This document shows positions 19,320-27,795 of a DNA stretch of 64,000 bases, in pieces. This DNA comes from Chitinophagaceae bacterium (lineage in GTDB: Bacteria; Bacteroidota; Bacteroidia; Chitinophagales; Chitinophagaceae). The stretch is taken from NCBI GenBank assembly GCA_016708765.1, contig JADJFD010000001.1:248001-312000 (forward strand), read 5' to 3'. Every line of letters starts with the position of its first letter. Positions within the stretch are counted from its first letter, which is position 1. The position numbers and the translations under genes were made by a program. The notes beneath the pieces were generated by a model. It was not told where the DNA came from. It did not search any database and saw only the letters and a list, made by a program, of their open reading frames with translations.

Positions 19320-19350
19320 CTAATCATCAAATTACCAAATCTTCAAATTG
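19318..19350 (+). repeat. degenerate array, right of S23 gene
   Basis: AACTAATCATC, AAATTACC, AAATCTTC, AAATTG: the inverted counterpart of 18893-18930, beginning at the stop codon of the four-helix-bundle gene and ending 7 bp before the pruA ATG. Confidence 0.7.
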
Positions 19351-19357
19351 TTATATT

Positions 19358-20989
19358 ATGTCTATTGGAACTTTCTCTTACCCAATGCCAGTAAACGAGC
19401 CTGTTCTTTCTTATGCACCTAACAGTGCTGAAAAGAAAAAATTAAAGGAAGTATTGAAAGAATTGAAAAGCTCAGAAGTGGATGTGCCGATGTTTATTGG
19501 TAGTAAAGAAGTGAGAACTGGGAAAAAAGTTTCAATGCATCCGCCGCATGAAACCAAGCATATATTGGGGTATTTTCATGCTGGAGAGGAAAAGCATGTG
19601 CAACAAGCTATAGAAGCAGCATTGGCTGCAAAAGAAAGCTGGGAAAACATGAGTTGGGAAAACCGTGCAGGCATCTTTTTAAAAGCGGCTGACCTGATGG
19701 CGACAAAGTATCGTCCCTACATGAATGGAACAACGATGCTTGGACAAAGCAAGAACGCATATCAGGCAGAAATTGATGCAGCTTGTGAGTTGATAGATTT
19801 TTTACGATTCAATGTTCATTTCCTTTCTGAAATATATAAGCAACAACCAATTAGTAGTCCAGGTTTCCATAACAGAATGGAGTATCGTCCACTGGAAGGA
19901 TTTGTACTGGCAATAACACCTTTCAACTTTACTGCAATTGGCGGAAACCTTCCTGCATCTGCTGCCATGTGTGGTAATGTTGTTGTTTGGAAGCCTGCTA
20001 ATACACAAGTGTATTCAGCGCAAATGACGATGCGTATTTTAAAAGAAGCAGGTTTGCCTGATGGGGTAATAAATCTTATATATGTTGATGGTCCAACGAT
20101 TGGTAAAGTCTGTTTCAATCATAGAGATTTTGCAGGTGTACATTTTACCGGCTCTACTGGAGTTTTTAATAATATGTGGGAAACAATTGGTAAGAACATG
20201 GCCAATTATAAAACCTATCCAAGAATAGTAGGAGAAACTGGTGGAAAGGATTTTGTAATAGCTCATAAATCTGCTGATCCAGATGTAGTAGTTACAGCAT
20301 TGTTGCGTGGCGCATTTGAATTCCAAGGGCAGAAATGTTCGGCTGCATCAAGAGCATACATTCCATCTAACATTGCGGAAGAAGTAAAAAAGAAATTGAT
20401 TGCCGGTGTAAAGAGTTTCAAAATGGGTACTGTAGAAGACTTTACCAATTTTGTAAATGCAGTGATTGATGAAAAGAGTTTCAACACTATAAAGACATAT
20501 ATTGACAACGCAAAGAAAGATCCGAAAGCAGAAATTTGGGTTGGTGGAAAATGTGATAGCAAAGAAGGATGGTTTGTTCAGCCAACAGTCATTCAGGCAA
20601 AGACAGCGAAGTATGTAACGATGTGCGAAGAAATATTCGGTCCAGTATTGACAGTTTACATTTATCCGGCCAACAGCTTTGAAAAGACATTGGACTTGCT
20701 AGATTCAACTTCTCCTTATGCATTAACAGGCTCTGTTATTTCAAAAGATAGAGATGCTGTAGAACTAGCGACAAAAAAATTAAGAAATGCAGCCGGTAAT
20801 TTTTATATTAACGATAAACCAACTGGTGCTGTAGTTGGCCAACAACCATTTGGTGGTGCAAGAGCCAGCGGAACAAATGATAAAGCAGGTTCGATATTAA
20901 ATCTATATCGCTGGTTAAGTGCAAGAACGATAAAGGAAACTTTCAATCCGCCAACGGAATATGATTATCCTTTTATGGGAGAAAAATAG
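19358..20989 (+). CDS. pruA: L-glutamate gamma-semialdehyde dehydrogenase
   Basis: 543-residue aldehyde dehydrogenase that oxidises glutamate-5-semialdehyde (from proline or arginine) to glutamate with NAD+. Visible features are AITPFNFTAIGGNLP (Rossmann start), HFTGSTGVF, the ETGGKDFVIAH block with the general-base Glu, and the catalytic Cys in FQGQKCSAASRAY. The C-terminal block QPFGGARASGTNDKAG is typical of the stand-alone type. The length fits the eukaryote-like P5C dehydrogenase branch. No proline dehydrogenase gene is present in this window. Confidence 0.93.
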   Translation: MSIGTFSYPMPVNEPVLSYAPNSAEKKKLKEVLKELKSSEVDVPMFIGSKEVRTGKKVSMHPPHETKHILGYFHAGEEKHVQQAIEAALAAKESWENMSWENRAGIFLKAADLMATKYRPYMNGTTMLGQSKNAYQAEIDAACELIDFLRFNVHFLSEIYKQQPISSPGFHNRMEYRPLEGFVLAITPFNFTAIGGNLPASAAMCGNVVVWKPANTQVYSAQMTMRILKEAGLPDGVINLIYVDGPTIGKVCFNHRDFAGVHFTGSTGVFNNMWETIGKNMANYKTYPRIVGETGGKDFVIAHKSADPDVVVTALLRGAFEFQGQKCSAASRAYIPSNIAEEVKKKLIAGVKSFKMGTVEDFTNFVNAVIDEKSFNTIKTYIDNAKKDPKAEIWVGGKCDSKEGWFVQPTVIQAKTAKYVTMCEEIFGPVLTVYIYPANSFEKTLDLLDSTSPYALTGSVISKDRDAVELATKKLRNAAGNFYINDKPTGAVVGQQPFGGARASGTNDKAGSILNLYRWLSARTIKETFNPPTEYDYPFMGEK

Positions 20990-21004
20990 ATTATTTATTT
21001 CTGC

Positions 21005-23311
21005 TTACTTGTCTTTGCAAGAATTAAGATACTTGTCAAACTCAAATAAATTTTTATAAACCGCTTTCATTTTTTTTAAATCAGAACAATTATAATAACC
21101 ATTTTCAATAAGTTCTATCACAAGGTCAAAAGATTTTTTAAAGTCCCCTGTATATAAAAATTGATTAGCTAATTTTTCTTGTATTTGCGCTTTTTCATCA
21201 CCAGAAAAAAGTTGTAATCCTGAAGTGAGCAATTGTTGAGCTTCATCATAATCACCCTGTTGACCAAGAAAATCTGCAAAATCGAGCACATAATTAAGAT
21301 TTATTGAATCTAACTGAACAGCAGTTGAGAGACAATAATATACAGAGTCGCTGTCATATGTCTTTGTATCCCTGTAATAAAAAGAAAGAGTAAAATAATA
21401 CTCAGAAGAGTCAAAATTGTTTTTTAGCTTGGTACTGATCTGCTCTAAATTCTCAGGCGAAAAAGGGGTCTTGAAAAAATCATATTCAAATCTAATTCTA
21501 TATAGATACATTGAGGCTAAACTATCCTGCTTATGTATATAGCTAATCAATTTATTTGCAACTTCTGAATCCTTTTTTTCAATCGCATAATTATAAAGTA
21601 ATTCATACGTTTTAGAATGATTAGGGAATAGTTCAATGTTCTTGTATAAATAATTAAGGGCTTTACCTGTTTGTTTTGTTTTTAATGCATATTCTGCCAT
21701 ATTTAATAGAATACATTTAGTACATTCAAAAGTTTTATAAGTTGTATCTTTTTCAATTACCTGTTCATAATATTCAAGGGCTTTTTTATAATTTTTATTT
21801 TTTGCGTAGCAAACTCCAAGATAATATTTTGGAATGAGCCAAGTTGGGCTTTTCCCCAAAATTACATTTAGCAGTTTGATAGCTTCAGTCCAGTTCTCTT
21901 TTTCCATTTCTAATCTTGCTTTAGCAATAAAGAGATAAGAGGCATCCGGTTCCTCTTTAATCGCAGAGTCTATAATGAGACTTAAATGATTAGAATTAAT
22001 CTGGCTTTGCCAAGTTGTTTTTCCTAGCACTTCTAGGTACTTTTTAAGATTCATTACATGATTTATAGTATTAAGTTTTAAGTCATTGTTATCAATGAAT
22101 TGTTGTAATAGGTCCATTCCTGTATTACAACCATCTTCACTTACCAGTTGTTTTCCAACAAAGGAGTTGTTTATAATTTCCTGTGATGCATTCATAAGCG
22201 ATGATAGCAATTCACCATTAGCTCTCCATTGAATTTCATCACCTTTTGCACATTGTTTCAGTTTTTGATAGATAGCGGTTGCAGAGTTAGGATTTGATGA
22301 ACTCAATCTGTTTTCATTAATTGCTTTAGTCATTTGATCATAATAAAAAATACAACTATCAAATTGCTGAAAGCTTATTTTTATATGATTGCTTGCTCTA
22401 TTGCCAGCCGGTTTTCCGTTTCTATTTGAAGAGGGTGAGGAAAGTTTTCCTATAATAGTTGAAAACTTATTAGGGCCTTCGAAAATCGGTTGTTGTTTAT
22501 TACCTGTTTCCCTTGCAACATTACTGCCCACATACATTTCCAGCTCCGATAAAGTAATTGTAGAGTCCTTATTCGTATCGGCATCGCCGTTAAGACCATT
22601 AATAAGATAGTAAGAAAAGACACCTCTTCCATTTCCCCATTTTTTATCTTCATAAGAAAGTTGGCCGGGCTGGGAACTGAGAATCTTAATTTCATTTTTC
22701 CACATGTTACTTATTGCAGCTGAAGTAAATTCTGCACCTTTCAATCCTCCAGCAAGTTTACCCGACCGGCAGGCATCAGTAACAATAATTACCTTTATAT
22801 TATTTGAAAGCAGTGTTACAAAAAGGTCTTTAAGGTCATCAACCCTCAGCCCATTCGCCATATAGTTACTTGAATAAGTATCATAAGCCAATAAGTAACC
22901 TCTGTTAAAAATGGTTTGAGTTTCTACATCACCATGACCGGAAAAATAGAATAACAGGTTATCTCCAGGCTTTGAAATCATTGCTATTCTTTGTAATTGA
23001 ACAGTAAGATCACCATATCTGGCTTTATCATTTGTTAGTAGTGTTATATCTTCTTTTTGAATACCCCAAAAACTGTTTTGCTGTAAGTATTGTGCAAACA
23101 TCTTTGCATCAACATCGGCATACTGAAGTGTGTCTATATACTCGTATTTAGAAATCCCTACAATAAGGGCTCTGGTTTTACCTTGAGCAATTTCGTCTTG
23201 GGTGTCCAGTATAACTCCTTTTGGCGTTTGTGAAATAGTAAGAATCGAACAGGATAAAAAAATACATAGCGTAAGAGAAATCTTTAAGCCTGTATATCGT
23301 TTTAGCCTCAT
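21005..23311 (-). CDS. secreted caspase-like (C14) protease with TPR tail
   Basis: 768 residues. Signal peptide about 1-28. The caspase/metacaspase domain runs from about residue 45 to 290, with the catalytic dyad His126 in FYFSGHGD and Cys181 in VTDACRSG. An EF-hand-like segment DADTNKDSTITLSE follows. From about residue 440 onwards the protein is tetratricopeptide repeats (for example YYLGVCYAKNKNYKKALEYY). Metacaspases cut after basic residues, but the specificity here is unknown. It is the second clan CD protease with TPRs and an export signal in the window. It converges with pruA and has a separate promoter region of about 250 bp. Confidence 0.9.
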   Translation of the reverse strand: MRLKRYTGLKISLTLCIFLSCSILTISQTPKGVILDTQDEIAQGKTRALIVGISKYEYIDTLQYADVDAKMFAQYLQQNSFWGIQKEDITLLTNDKARYGDLTVQLQRIAMISKPGDNLLFYFSGHGDVETQTIFNRGYLLAYDTYSSNYMANGLRVDDLKDLFVTLLSNNIKVIIVTDACRSGKLAGGLKGAEFTSAAISNMWKNEIKILSSQPGQLSYEDKKWGNGRGVFSYYLINGLNGDADTNKDSTITLSELEMYVGSNVARETGNKQQPIFEGPNKFSTIIGKLSSPSSNRNGKPAGNRASNHIKISFQQFDSCIFYYDQMTKAINENRLSSSNPNSATAIYQKLKQCAKGDEIQWRANGELLSSLMNASQEIINNSFVGKQLVSEDGCNTGMDLLQQFIDNNDLKLNTINHVMNLKKYLEVLGKTTWQSQINSNHLSLIIDSAIKEEPDASYLFIAKARLEMEKENWTEAIKLLNVILGKSPTWLIPKYYLGVCYAKNKNYKKALEYYEQVIEKDTTYKTFECTKCILLNMAEYALKTKQTGKALNYLYKNIELFPNHSKTYELLYNYAIEKKDSEVANKLISYIHKQDSLASMYLYRIRFEYDFFKTPFSPENLEQISTKLKNNFDSSEYYFTLSFYYRDTKTYDSDSVYYCLSTAVQLDSINLNYVLDFADFLGQQGDYDEAQQLLTSGLQLFSGDEKAQIQEKLANQFLYTGDFKKSFDLVIELIENGYYNCSDLKKMKAVYKNLFEFDKYLNSCKDK

Positions 23312-23525
23312 TTAGTAAAGTTACCTTTTGAATTGCCATAAACAATACCGTTTAGTGGGTAGGTATTGGGCGAGTTGTCAAATCCCACTGCATTAATAAT
23401 TTAGAAAATTTGGAATTAGGTAAAAATGACTTCTAAAATGACGAAAACTAGTTTTTTATTCTTTTCATATGTGAATAGTGGATAAGAATTGTTTCAAAGT
23501 ATTTCGCTTTATGAAAACTCTGCAC

Positions 23526-23533
23526 TACTTTTG
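23526..23533 (+). promoter_or_regulatory. -7 box of the beta-barrel gene
   Basis: TACTTTTG is an exact TAnnTTTG match, 28 bp before the ATG at 23562. TTTCG at 23502-23506 could be the -33 element. Confidence 0.6.
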
Positions 23534-23561
23534 CGCATTCAAAAAACCTAAAATAAATTTT

Positions 23562-24170
23562 ATGAAAAAAATCTTATTAGCAATCGTTGTTTTAACAACA
23601 ACAGTATTAGCGTCTCAGGCGCAAGTTCAGTTTGGATTAAAAGCTGGTGCAAACTTCTACACTCTTGGAGGTGATAATGCTGAAGGTGAAAATATTAATT
23701 CCAAATTTGGTCTTAATGCAGGCGGTATTGTAAATATTCCTGTAAGCGGAAGATTCAAAGTTCAGCCCGAAGTTGTTTTTTCTATCCAAGGCGCAAAGGA
23801 AGAAGATGGAGGTGATCTGAATTTCAACTTTAATTACATTAACATTCCGATCATGGCGCAGATTTATGCTACGGAAGGTCTTTATTTTGAATTAGGTCCT
23901 CAAATCGGTTTTCTTTTGAAGGCAGATCTTAAAGACGAAACTAGCGGAGCAACTCAAGACGTTAAAGATCAACTAAAGAGTACAGATTTTGGTCTTGGCG
24001 TAGGTGCTGGTTACAGAATGACTTCTGGTTTTGGATTTAATGCCCGTTATAATCTTGGTCTTTCAAATATTATCGAAGACAGTGGCGACGGCGAACTTAA
24101 GAACCGTGGTTTCCAGATAGGAGTTTCTTTCCTTTTTGGTGGTAAAAAAGGTGGTGCAGAAAAAAAATAA
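23562..24170 (+). CDS. PorT-family outer membrane beta-barrel protein
   Basis: 202 residues. The ATG at 23562 gives the signal peptide MKKILLAIVVLTTTVLASQA; the frame is open upstream, but the promoter box lies inside that extension. The mature part, QVQFGLKAGANFYTLGG, is the usual opening of PorT/OmpW-like small barrels. It is followed by alternating strands and a final ...FQIGVSFLFGGKK. It probably has eight strands in the outer membrane. The role is unknown; many copies per genome are usual in this phylum. A strong terminator follows. Confidence 0.87.
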   Translation: MKKILLAIVVLTTTVLASQAQVQFGLKAGANFYTLGGDNAEGENINSKFGLNAGGIVNIPVSGRFKVQPEVVFSIQGAKEEDGGDLNFNFNYINIPIMAQIYATEGLYFELGPQIGFLLKADLKDETSGATQDVKDQLKSTDFGLGVGAGYRMTSGFGFNARYNLGLSNIIEDSGDGELKNRGFQIGVSFLFGGKKGGAEKK

Positions 24171-24189
24171 TTAGTGAAAATGTTATTTT

Positions 24190-24217
24190 ACAAAGGCCGG
24201 GTTTTCCCGGCCTTTGT
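24190..24217 (+). terminator. rho-independent terminator
   Basis: ACAAAGGCCGGG and CCCGGCCTTTGT form a perfect 12-bp stem with a TTTT loop, followed by GTTTTG. Confidence 0.93.
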
Positions 24218-24226
24218 GTTTTGTGA

Positions 24227-24234
24227 TATATTTG
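24227..24234 (+). promoter_or_regulatory. -7 box of pyrR
   Basis: TATATTTG, immediately after the terminator and 35 bp before the TTG start of pyrR. Confidence 0.55.
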
Positions 24235-24268
24235 TAAGAATTAAATCTTCAGGCTTAAAAGCATTTCA

Positions 24269-24778
24269 TTGAAAACAATTATAAACCAAAGTAAATTATC
24301 AGACTTAGTAAATAAACTAGCCAACCAATTAAATGAGGCTCACCCTTCATTCAATGAAGTTGTTTTTCTTGGTATACAACAAGGAGGAGTGATTCTTGCC
24401 AATGATATAATTGCTTCGCTGAAAAAAATACGCAATACAGACAAGATCAATTATGGTCAGCTGGACATCACCTTTTACCGAGACGATATTCGGAAGGAAA
24501 TACTGGCGCCAGATACTATGAACATCCCATTTGACATCGAAAACAAACAAGTGATTTTAATTGATGATGTCCTTTTTACTGGCCGAACTATCAAAGCTGC
24601 ATTAGATGCTTTACTGGATTATGGCCGTCCTGCAAAAGTGGAACTTTGTGTATTGATCGACCGAAAAGAGCATCGACAATTCCCAATTCAGGCTGATTAT
24701 ATTGGCGAAATTGTACAAACAAATAAGTCTGACAAGGTGAAACTGATAAACGGTGAAGTGGTATTGGTAACAGCTTAG
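24269..24778 (+). CDS. pyrR: PyrR bifunctional regulator / uracil phosphoribosyltransferase
   Basis: 169 residues of the type I phosphoribosyltransferase fold. The PRPP-binding loop is VILIDDVLFTGRTIKAAL at about residues 91-108, and GIQQGGVILAN is the upstream PRTase motif. ITFYRDDI and CVLIDRKEHRQFPIQADYIG are characteristic of PyrR. In Gram-positives PyrR binds mRNA to attenuate pyrimidine genes and also makes UMP from uracil. The start appears to be TTG at 24269 because no ATG precedes the conserved region. pyrB follows after 71 bp. Confidence 0.88.
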   Translation: MKTIINQSKLSDLVNKLANQLNEAHPSFNEVVFLGIQQGGVILANDIIASLKKIRNTDKINYGQLDITFYRDDIRKEILAPDTMNIPFDIENKQVILIDDVLFTGRTIKAALDALLDYGRPAKVELCVLIDRKEHRQFPIQADYIGEIVQTNKSDKVKLINGEVVLVTA

Positions 24779-24797
24779 TTTTCTTGAATAATATATT

Positions 24798-24823
24798 ATT
24801 CGTGTCATTCGTGCAATTAGTGG
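24798..24823 (+). repeat. short degenerate ATTCGTG array
   Basis: ATTCGTG, TCATTCGTG, CAATTAGTGG: about three 7-10-bp units between pyrR and pyrB, in one orientation only. Similar in design to 28953-28989. Confidence 0.45.
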
Positions 24824-24849
24824 CCAAAAACCTATAATTTCGATCTTTA

Positions 24850-25779
24850 ATGCAACTATCCACTCGACATCTGCTCGGCATTAAGAATCTTACCAAAGAA
24901 GATATTTCATTAATTCTATCCACTGCAGAGCAATTCAAAGAAGTTTTACAACGGCCAGTAAAGAAAGTTCCATCGCTACGAGATGTAACCATTGTCAATC
25001 TATTCTACGAGAATTCAACTCGTACAAAATTTTCGTTTGAATTGGCTGAAAAAAGATTGAGTGCTGATACAATCAATTTTGCAGCCACAGGTTCTTCTGC
25101 GGCAAAAGGCGAGACTTTATTAGATACTGTCAACAACATTCTATCCATGAAAGTGGATATGGTCGTAATGAGGCATAGTGCCAGCGGCGCACCACATTTT
25201 CTGGCACAACATATTCCGGCAGCTATTATCAATGCAGGCGATGGTATTAATGAGCATCCAACACAAGGATTACTGGACGCTTTTTCTATTAAAGAAAAGA
25301 CTGGCACATTGGAAGGCAGAAAGGTGGCCATCATTGGTGACATCATGCACAGCCGTGTAGCCCAAAGCAATATTTATTTGCTCAAAAAGATGGGCGCAGA
25401 AGTTACTGTTTGTGGCCCACCCACATTAATTCCAAAATATATTGCAGAAGCTTTGGGAGTAAATGTGAGTTACAACCTAAAGGAAGCATTGGAATGGTGT
25501 GATGTGGCAAATGTGCTACGTATTCAATTAGAAAGACAAAACCAGGTTCTATTTTCTTCACTCAGAGAATATAGCCTTGCATTTGGAATTAACCGTAAAC
25601 TTCTCGATAATTTAAATAAAGAGATTGTTATCATGCACCCAGGTCCAATTAACAGGGGTGTGGAACTTGACAGCGATGTGGCTGACTCTAAACAATCCAT
25701 TATATTGCAGCAGGTAGAAAACGGTGTGGCAGTCAGGATGGCTGTATTGTATCTTTTGTCAGGCAGAAATGCTTCATAA
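24850..25779 (+). CDS. pyrB: aspartate carbamoyltransferase catalytic subunit
   Basis: 309 residues. Forms N-carbamoyl-aspartate from carbamoyl phosphate and aspartate, the second step of pyrimidine synthesis. The carbamoyl-phosphate site FYENSTRTKFSFE is at about residues 53-65, and MRHSASGAPHFLA and NAGDGINEHPTQGLLDAF follow. HPGPINRGVE is the aspartate-domain signature. No regulatory subunit (pyrI) follows. The position after pyrR fits pyrimidine regulation. The region before the ATG holds TATAATTTCG, a poor -7 box. Confidence 0.95.
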   Translation: MQLSTRHLLGIKNLTKEDISLILSTAEQFKEVLQRPVKKVPSLRDVTIVNLFYENSTRTKFSFELAEKRLSADTINFAATGSSAAKGETLLDTVNNILSMKVDMVVMRHSASGAPHFLAQHIPAAIINAGDGINEHPTQGLLDAFSIKEKTGTLEGRKVAIIGDIMHSRVAQSNIYLLKKMGAEVTVCGPPTLIPKYIAEALGVNVSYNLKEALEWCDVANVLRIQLERQNQVLFSSLREYSLAFGINRKLLDNLNKEIVIMHPGPINRGVELDSDVADSKQSIILQQVENGVAVRMAVLYLLSGRNAS

Positions 25780-25793
25780 TCAAAAAAACGAAA

Positions 25794-26261
25794 ATGCGAA
25801 TTTGCTTATTTCCCGGCACTTTTGACCCTGTTACATTGGGGCATGTAGATATCATTAACCGAGCTATCCCTTTGTTTGATAAAATCATTGTCGGCATTGG
25901 TATAAATACTGCTAAAGCACCCATGTTTTCTGCTGAGCAAAGATTACAATGGATCAATGATATTTATAAAGATGAGGAGAAAGTAGAAGGTGCTATTTAT
26001 GAAGGATTGACAATTGAATATTGTAAAAAAATCGGAGCCAGGTTTATTTTACGAGGTATTCGCTATGTTAGTGATTTTGAATATGAGAAAACAATTGCAG
26101 ACGCTAACCGTACATTGGACAAAACTATTGAGACAGTCTTTCTAACAGGTGAACCGAAATATACTTCTGTAGCATCCACAATCGTTCGAGACATCATTAA
26201 AAATAAAGGGAATGCAAGTCCATTTCTTCCAGAATCGGTTTATCAATCATTACCAAAATAA
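25794..26261 (+). CDS. coaD: phosphopantetheine adenylyltransferase
   Basis: 155 residues. Transfers AMP from ATP to 4'-phosphopantetheine, the penultimate step of CoA synthesis. The nucleotidyltransferase motif FPGTFDPVTLGHVDI is at the N-terminus, and YTSVASTIVRDI is the ISSTxVR block. RGIRYVSDFEYE is the central family motif. The gene starts 14 bp after pyrB and 3 bp before the thioesterase gene, so it is probably co-transcribed with both. Confidence 0.95.
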   Translation: MRICLFPGTFDPVTLGHVDIINRAIPLFDKIIVGIGINTAKAPMFSAEQRLQWINDIYKDEEKVEGAIYEGLTIEYCKKIGARFILRGIRYVSDFEYEKTIADANRTLDKTIETVFLTGEPKYTSVASTIVRDIIKNKGNASPFLPESVYQSLPK

Positions 26262-26264
26262 TTT

Positions 26265-26717
26265 ATGAGCATCTGGTTTAATAAAGAATTGTCTATCGAG
26301 AAATTCAGTAAGGTTGGTCAAAAGACAATGGGAGATTTTCTTGGTATCGAGTGGGTGGAGATAGGTGATGATTTCATCAAAGCCAGAATGCCTGTAGATG
26401 AAAGAACAAAGCAGCCTTACGGTTTGTTACATGGCGGTGCTTCCTGTGTGCTGGCAGAAACTATTGGAAGTATCGCTTCTGCAATGGTTATTGATACTGC
26501 ACAATTTCAATGTGTGGGATTGGAAATAAATGCAAACCATGTTCATAGTGCTACATCAGGTTACGTAACTGGCATTGCTTTGCCGCTACATCTTGGCAAA
26601 TCAACCCATGTGTGGGATATAAAAATTTATAATGAAGAGGAGAAAATGGTGTGTGTGAGCAGGCTTACTGTTGCCATTATTCAAAAAAGAGATTTCTCAA
26701 AAACCAGATCATTATAA
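26265..26717 (+). CDS. hotdog-fold thioesterase (PaaI/MenI-like)
   Basis: 150 residues with a single hotdog domain. The signature PYGLLHGGASCVLAETIGS, with the active-site Glu in AET, is that of YdiI/MenI and PaaI thioesterases. These cleave acyl-CoA such as 1,4-dihydroxy-2-naphthoyl-CoA in menaquinone synthesis. The substrate cannot be fixed here. The close spacing to coaD (3 bp) gives a CoA-related context. Its end lies 10 bp from the convergent Nudix gene. Confidence 0.85.
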   Translation: MSIWFNKELSIEKFSKVGQKTMGDFLGIEWVEIGDDFIKARMPVDERTKQPYGLLHGGASCVLAETIGSIASAMVIDTAQFQCVGLEINANHVHSATSGYVTGIALPLHLGKSTHVWDIKIYNEEEKMVCVSRLTVAIIQKRDFSKTRSL

Positions 26718-26726
26718 AAGGATAGT

Positions 26727-27350
26727 TTATTTTATATACTTTTCAAGCACATCAACTACAGAAGGATAACATTCCGGAAAATACTGTTTCGCTTCTTCTT
26801 TTGTAATCCATTTTACTTCCAGAATATCTTCTTCAGTTTGCGGAGTTAAAGTTTGGTTGCCGCTTACTTTCATAGTGTACCAATGCGATTCTTTTAATAT
26901 AAACCTTGAGCCTTCATGATAAGTATGATAAGTAATAATAAGCGGTTCAATTAATTTCACATTTTTTAATCCGGTTTCTTCTTCTACTTCTCTTATAGCA
27001 CATGCCGAAATTGTTTCTCCATTGTCCAATTTACCTTTTGGCAAATCCCATTTTCCTTTTCTGAATATGAGTAGTATTTCATTTTTTTCATTCAAGACCA
27101 ATCCTCCGCCAGCCTGAATGATGGTGAACTTTTTATAGAATGCTTTTTTCAATGCGTCCAGATCATCATGAAAGAAAACACCGGCATGTATTTTCTCCAA
27201 CTGCATTTCATGTATCATTGATTTTACGGTGTGGGAATTCAATTCATCAATAAATACGGCATCATCATGATGAACATATGGCTCTATGGTTTCATCAATG
27301 CTGTCACAAAGAAAGAGTGGTTTGTCGTTAAAGTATATTTTGATAAACAT
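26727..27350 (-). CDS. Nudix hydrolase
   Basis: 207 residues from ATG 27350. The frame is open to 27380, but that part runs through the acaagg repeat array. A short N-terminal domain (about 1-70) of unknown type precedes the Nudix fold. The Nudix box is complete: GKLDNGETISACAIREVEEETGL. DLPKGKLDNGE suggests the DIPP/AP4A-like branch, which hydrolyses nucleoside or inositol polyphosphates. The substrate is unknown. Confidence 0.88.
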   Translation of the reverse strand: MFIKIYFNDKPLFLCDSIDETIEPYVHHDDAVFIDELNSHTVKSMIHEMQLEKIHAGVFFHDDLDALKKAFYKKFTIIQAGGGLVLNEKNEILLIFRKGKWDLPKGKLDNGETISACAIREVEEETGLKNVKLIEPLIITYHTYHEGSRFILKESHWYTMKVSGNQTLTPQTEEDILEVKWITKEEAKQYFPECYPSVVDVLEKYIK

Positions 27351-27358
27351 AATTATTA

Positions 27359-27391
27359 AGGCACAAGGTACAAGGTACAAGGAACAAGTAT
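27359..27391 (+). repeat. 7-bp-period array, left of S23 relic
   Basis: Units GCACAAG, GTACAAG, GTACAAG, GAACAAG, TA: period 7. It is inverted relative to 27757-27780 on the far side of the small four-helix-bundle relic. Confidence 0.7.
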
Positions 27392-27503
27392 CCTCGACCC
27401 TTAGTTTTCTTTTAGCCCCCCAGTTTTATTATAATTGCAGATAATATTTTTTTATTTCTTCACAATTAATTGGTATATTGTCTTTTGAGGTCCTGTCAAA
27501 CAA

Positions 27504-27689
27504 TTAAGTCAATCCATTTAATTGTTTTTTTGCTTTCCTGGATATTTTTAGTTTCTTTTTCGCCTTCCTAATCGCTAACAACCACTGGATCGGATTATGT
27601 TTGATATAGAAATTCCATTTCACTTTTGTACAGAAATTCCTCACTGCTTTCGCATAATTATGAAACCTATCTTCTAATTCCTTAGACAT
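27504..27689 (-). pseudogene. S23 four-helix-bundle relic
   Basis: 61-residue frame opening MSKELEDRFHNYAKAV, then RNFCTKVKW. To my eye this is the usual N-terminus of the free-standing S23 four-helix-bundle proteins. The hallmark middle block (SSGSxxANYxEA) is missing in frame, and the protein is half the normal 115-120 residues. In another frame CGATCCAGTGGTTGTTAG hints at RSSG. A basic tail, KKKLKISRKAKK, resembles the KIARKEAKE helix. I therefore call it a degraded copy. It sits between inverted acaagg arrays. Confidence 0.55.
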
Positions 27690-27756
27690 GGATGTATTTC
27701 TTTACTGATAAATAAATTTAAACCAATTTATTATCAGTTGTAAAATAAATGCTTTA

Positions 27757-27780
27757 AGTCCTTGTTCTTGTTCCTTGCAC
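27757..27780 (+). repeat. 7-bp-period array, right of S23 relic
   Basis: AGTCCTTGT, TCTTGT, TCCTTGCAC: inverted counterpart of 27359-27391. It ends just before the -7 box of pyrE. Confidence 0.65.
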
Positions 27781-27783
27781 TTT

Positions 27784-27791
27784 TACCTTTG
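27784..27791 (+). promoter_or_regulatory. -7 box of pyrE
   Basis: TACCTTTG is an exact consensus match and ends 4 nt before the pyrE ATG, implying a leaderless or nearly leaderless transcript. prfB has the same spacing. Confidence 0.55.
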
Positions 27792-27795
27792 CTGC

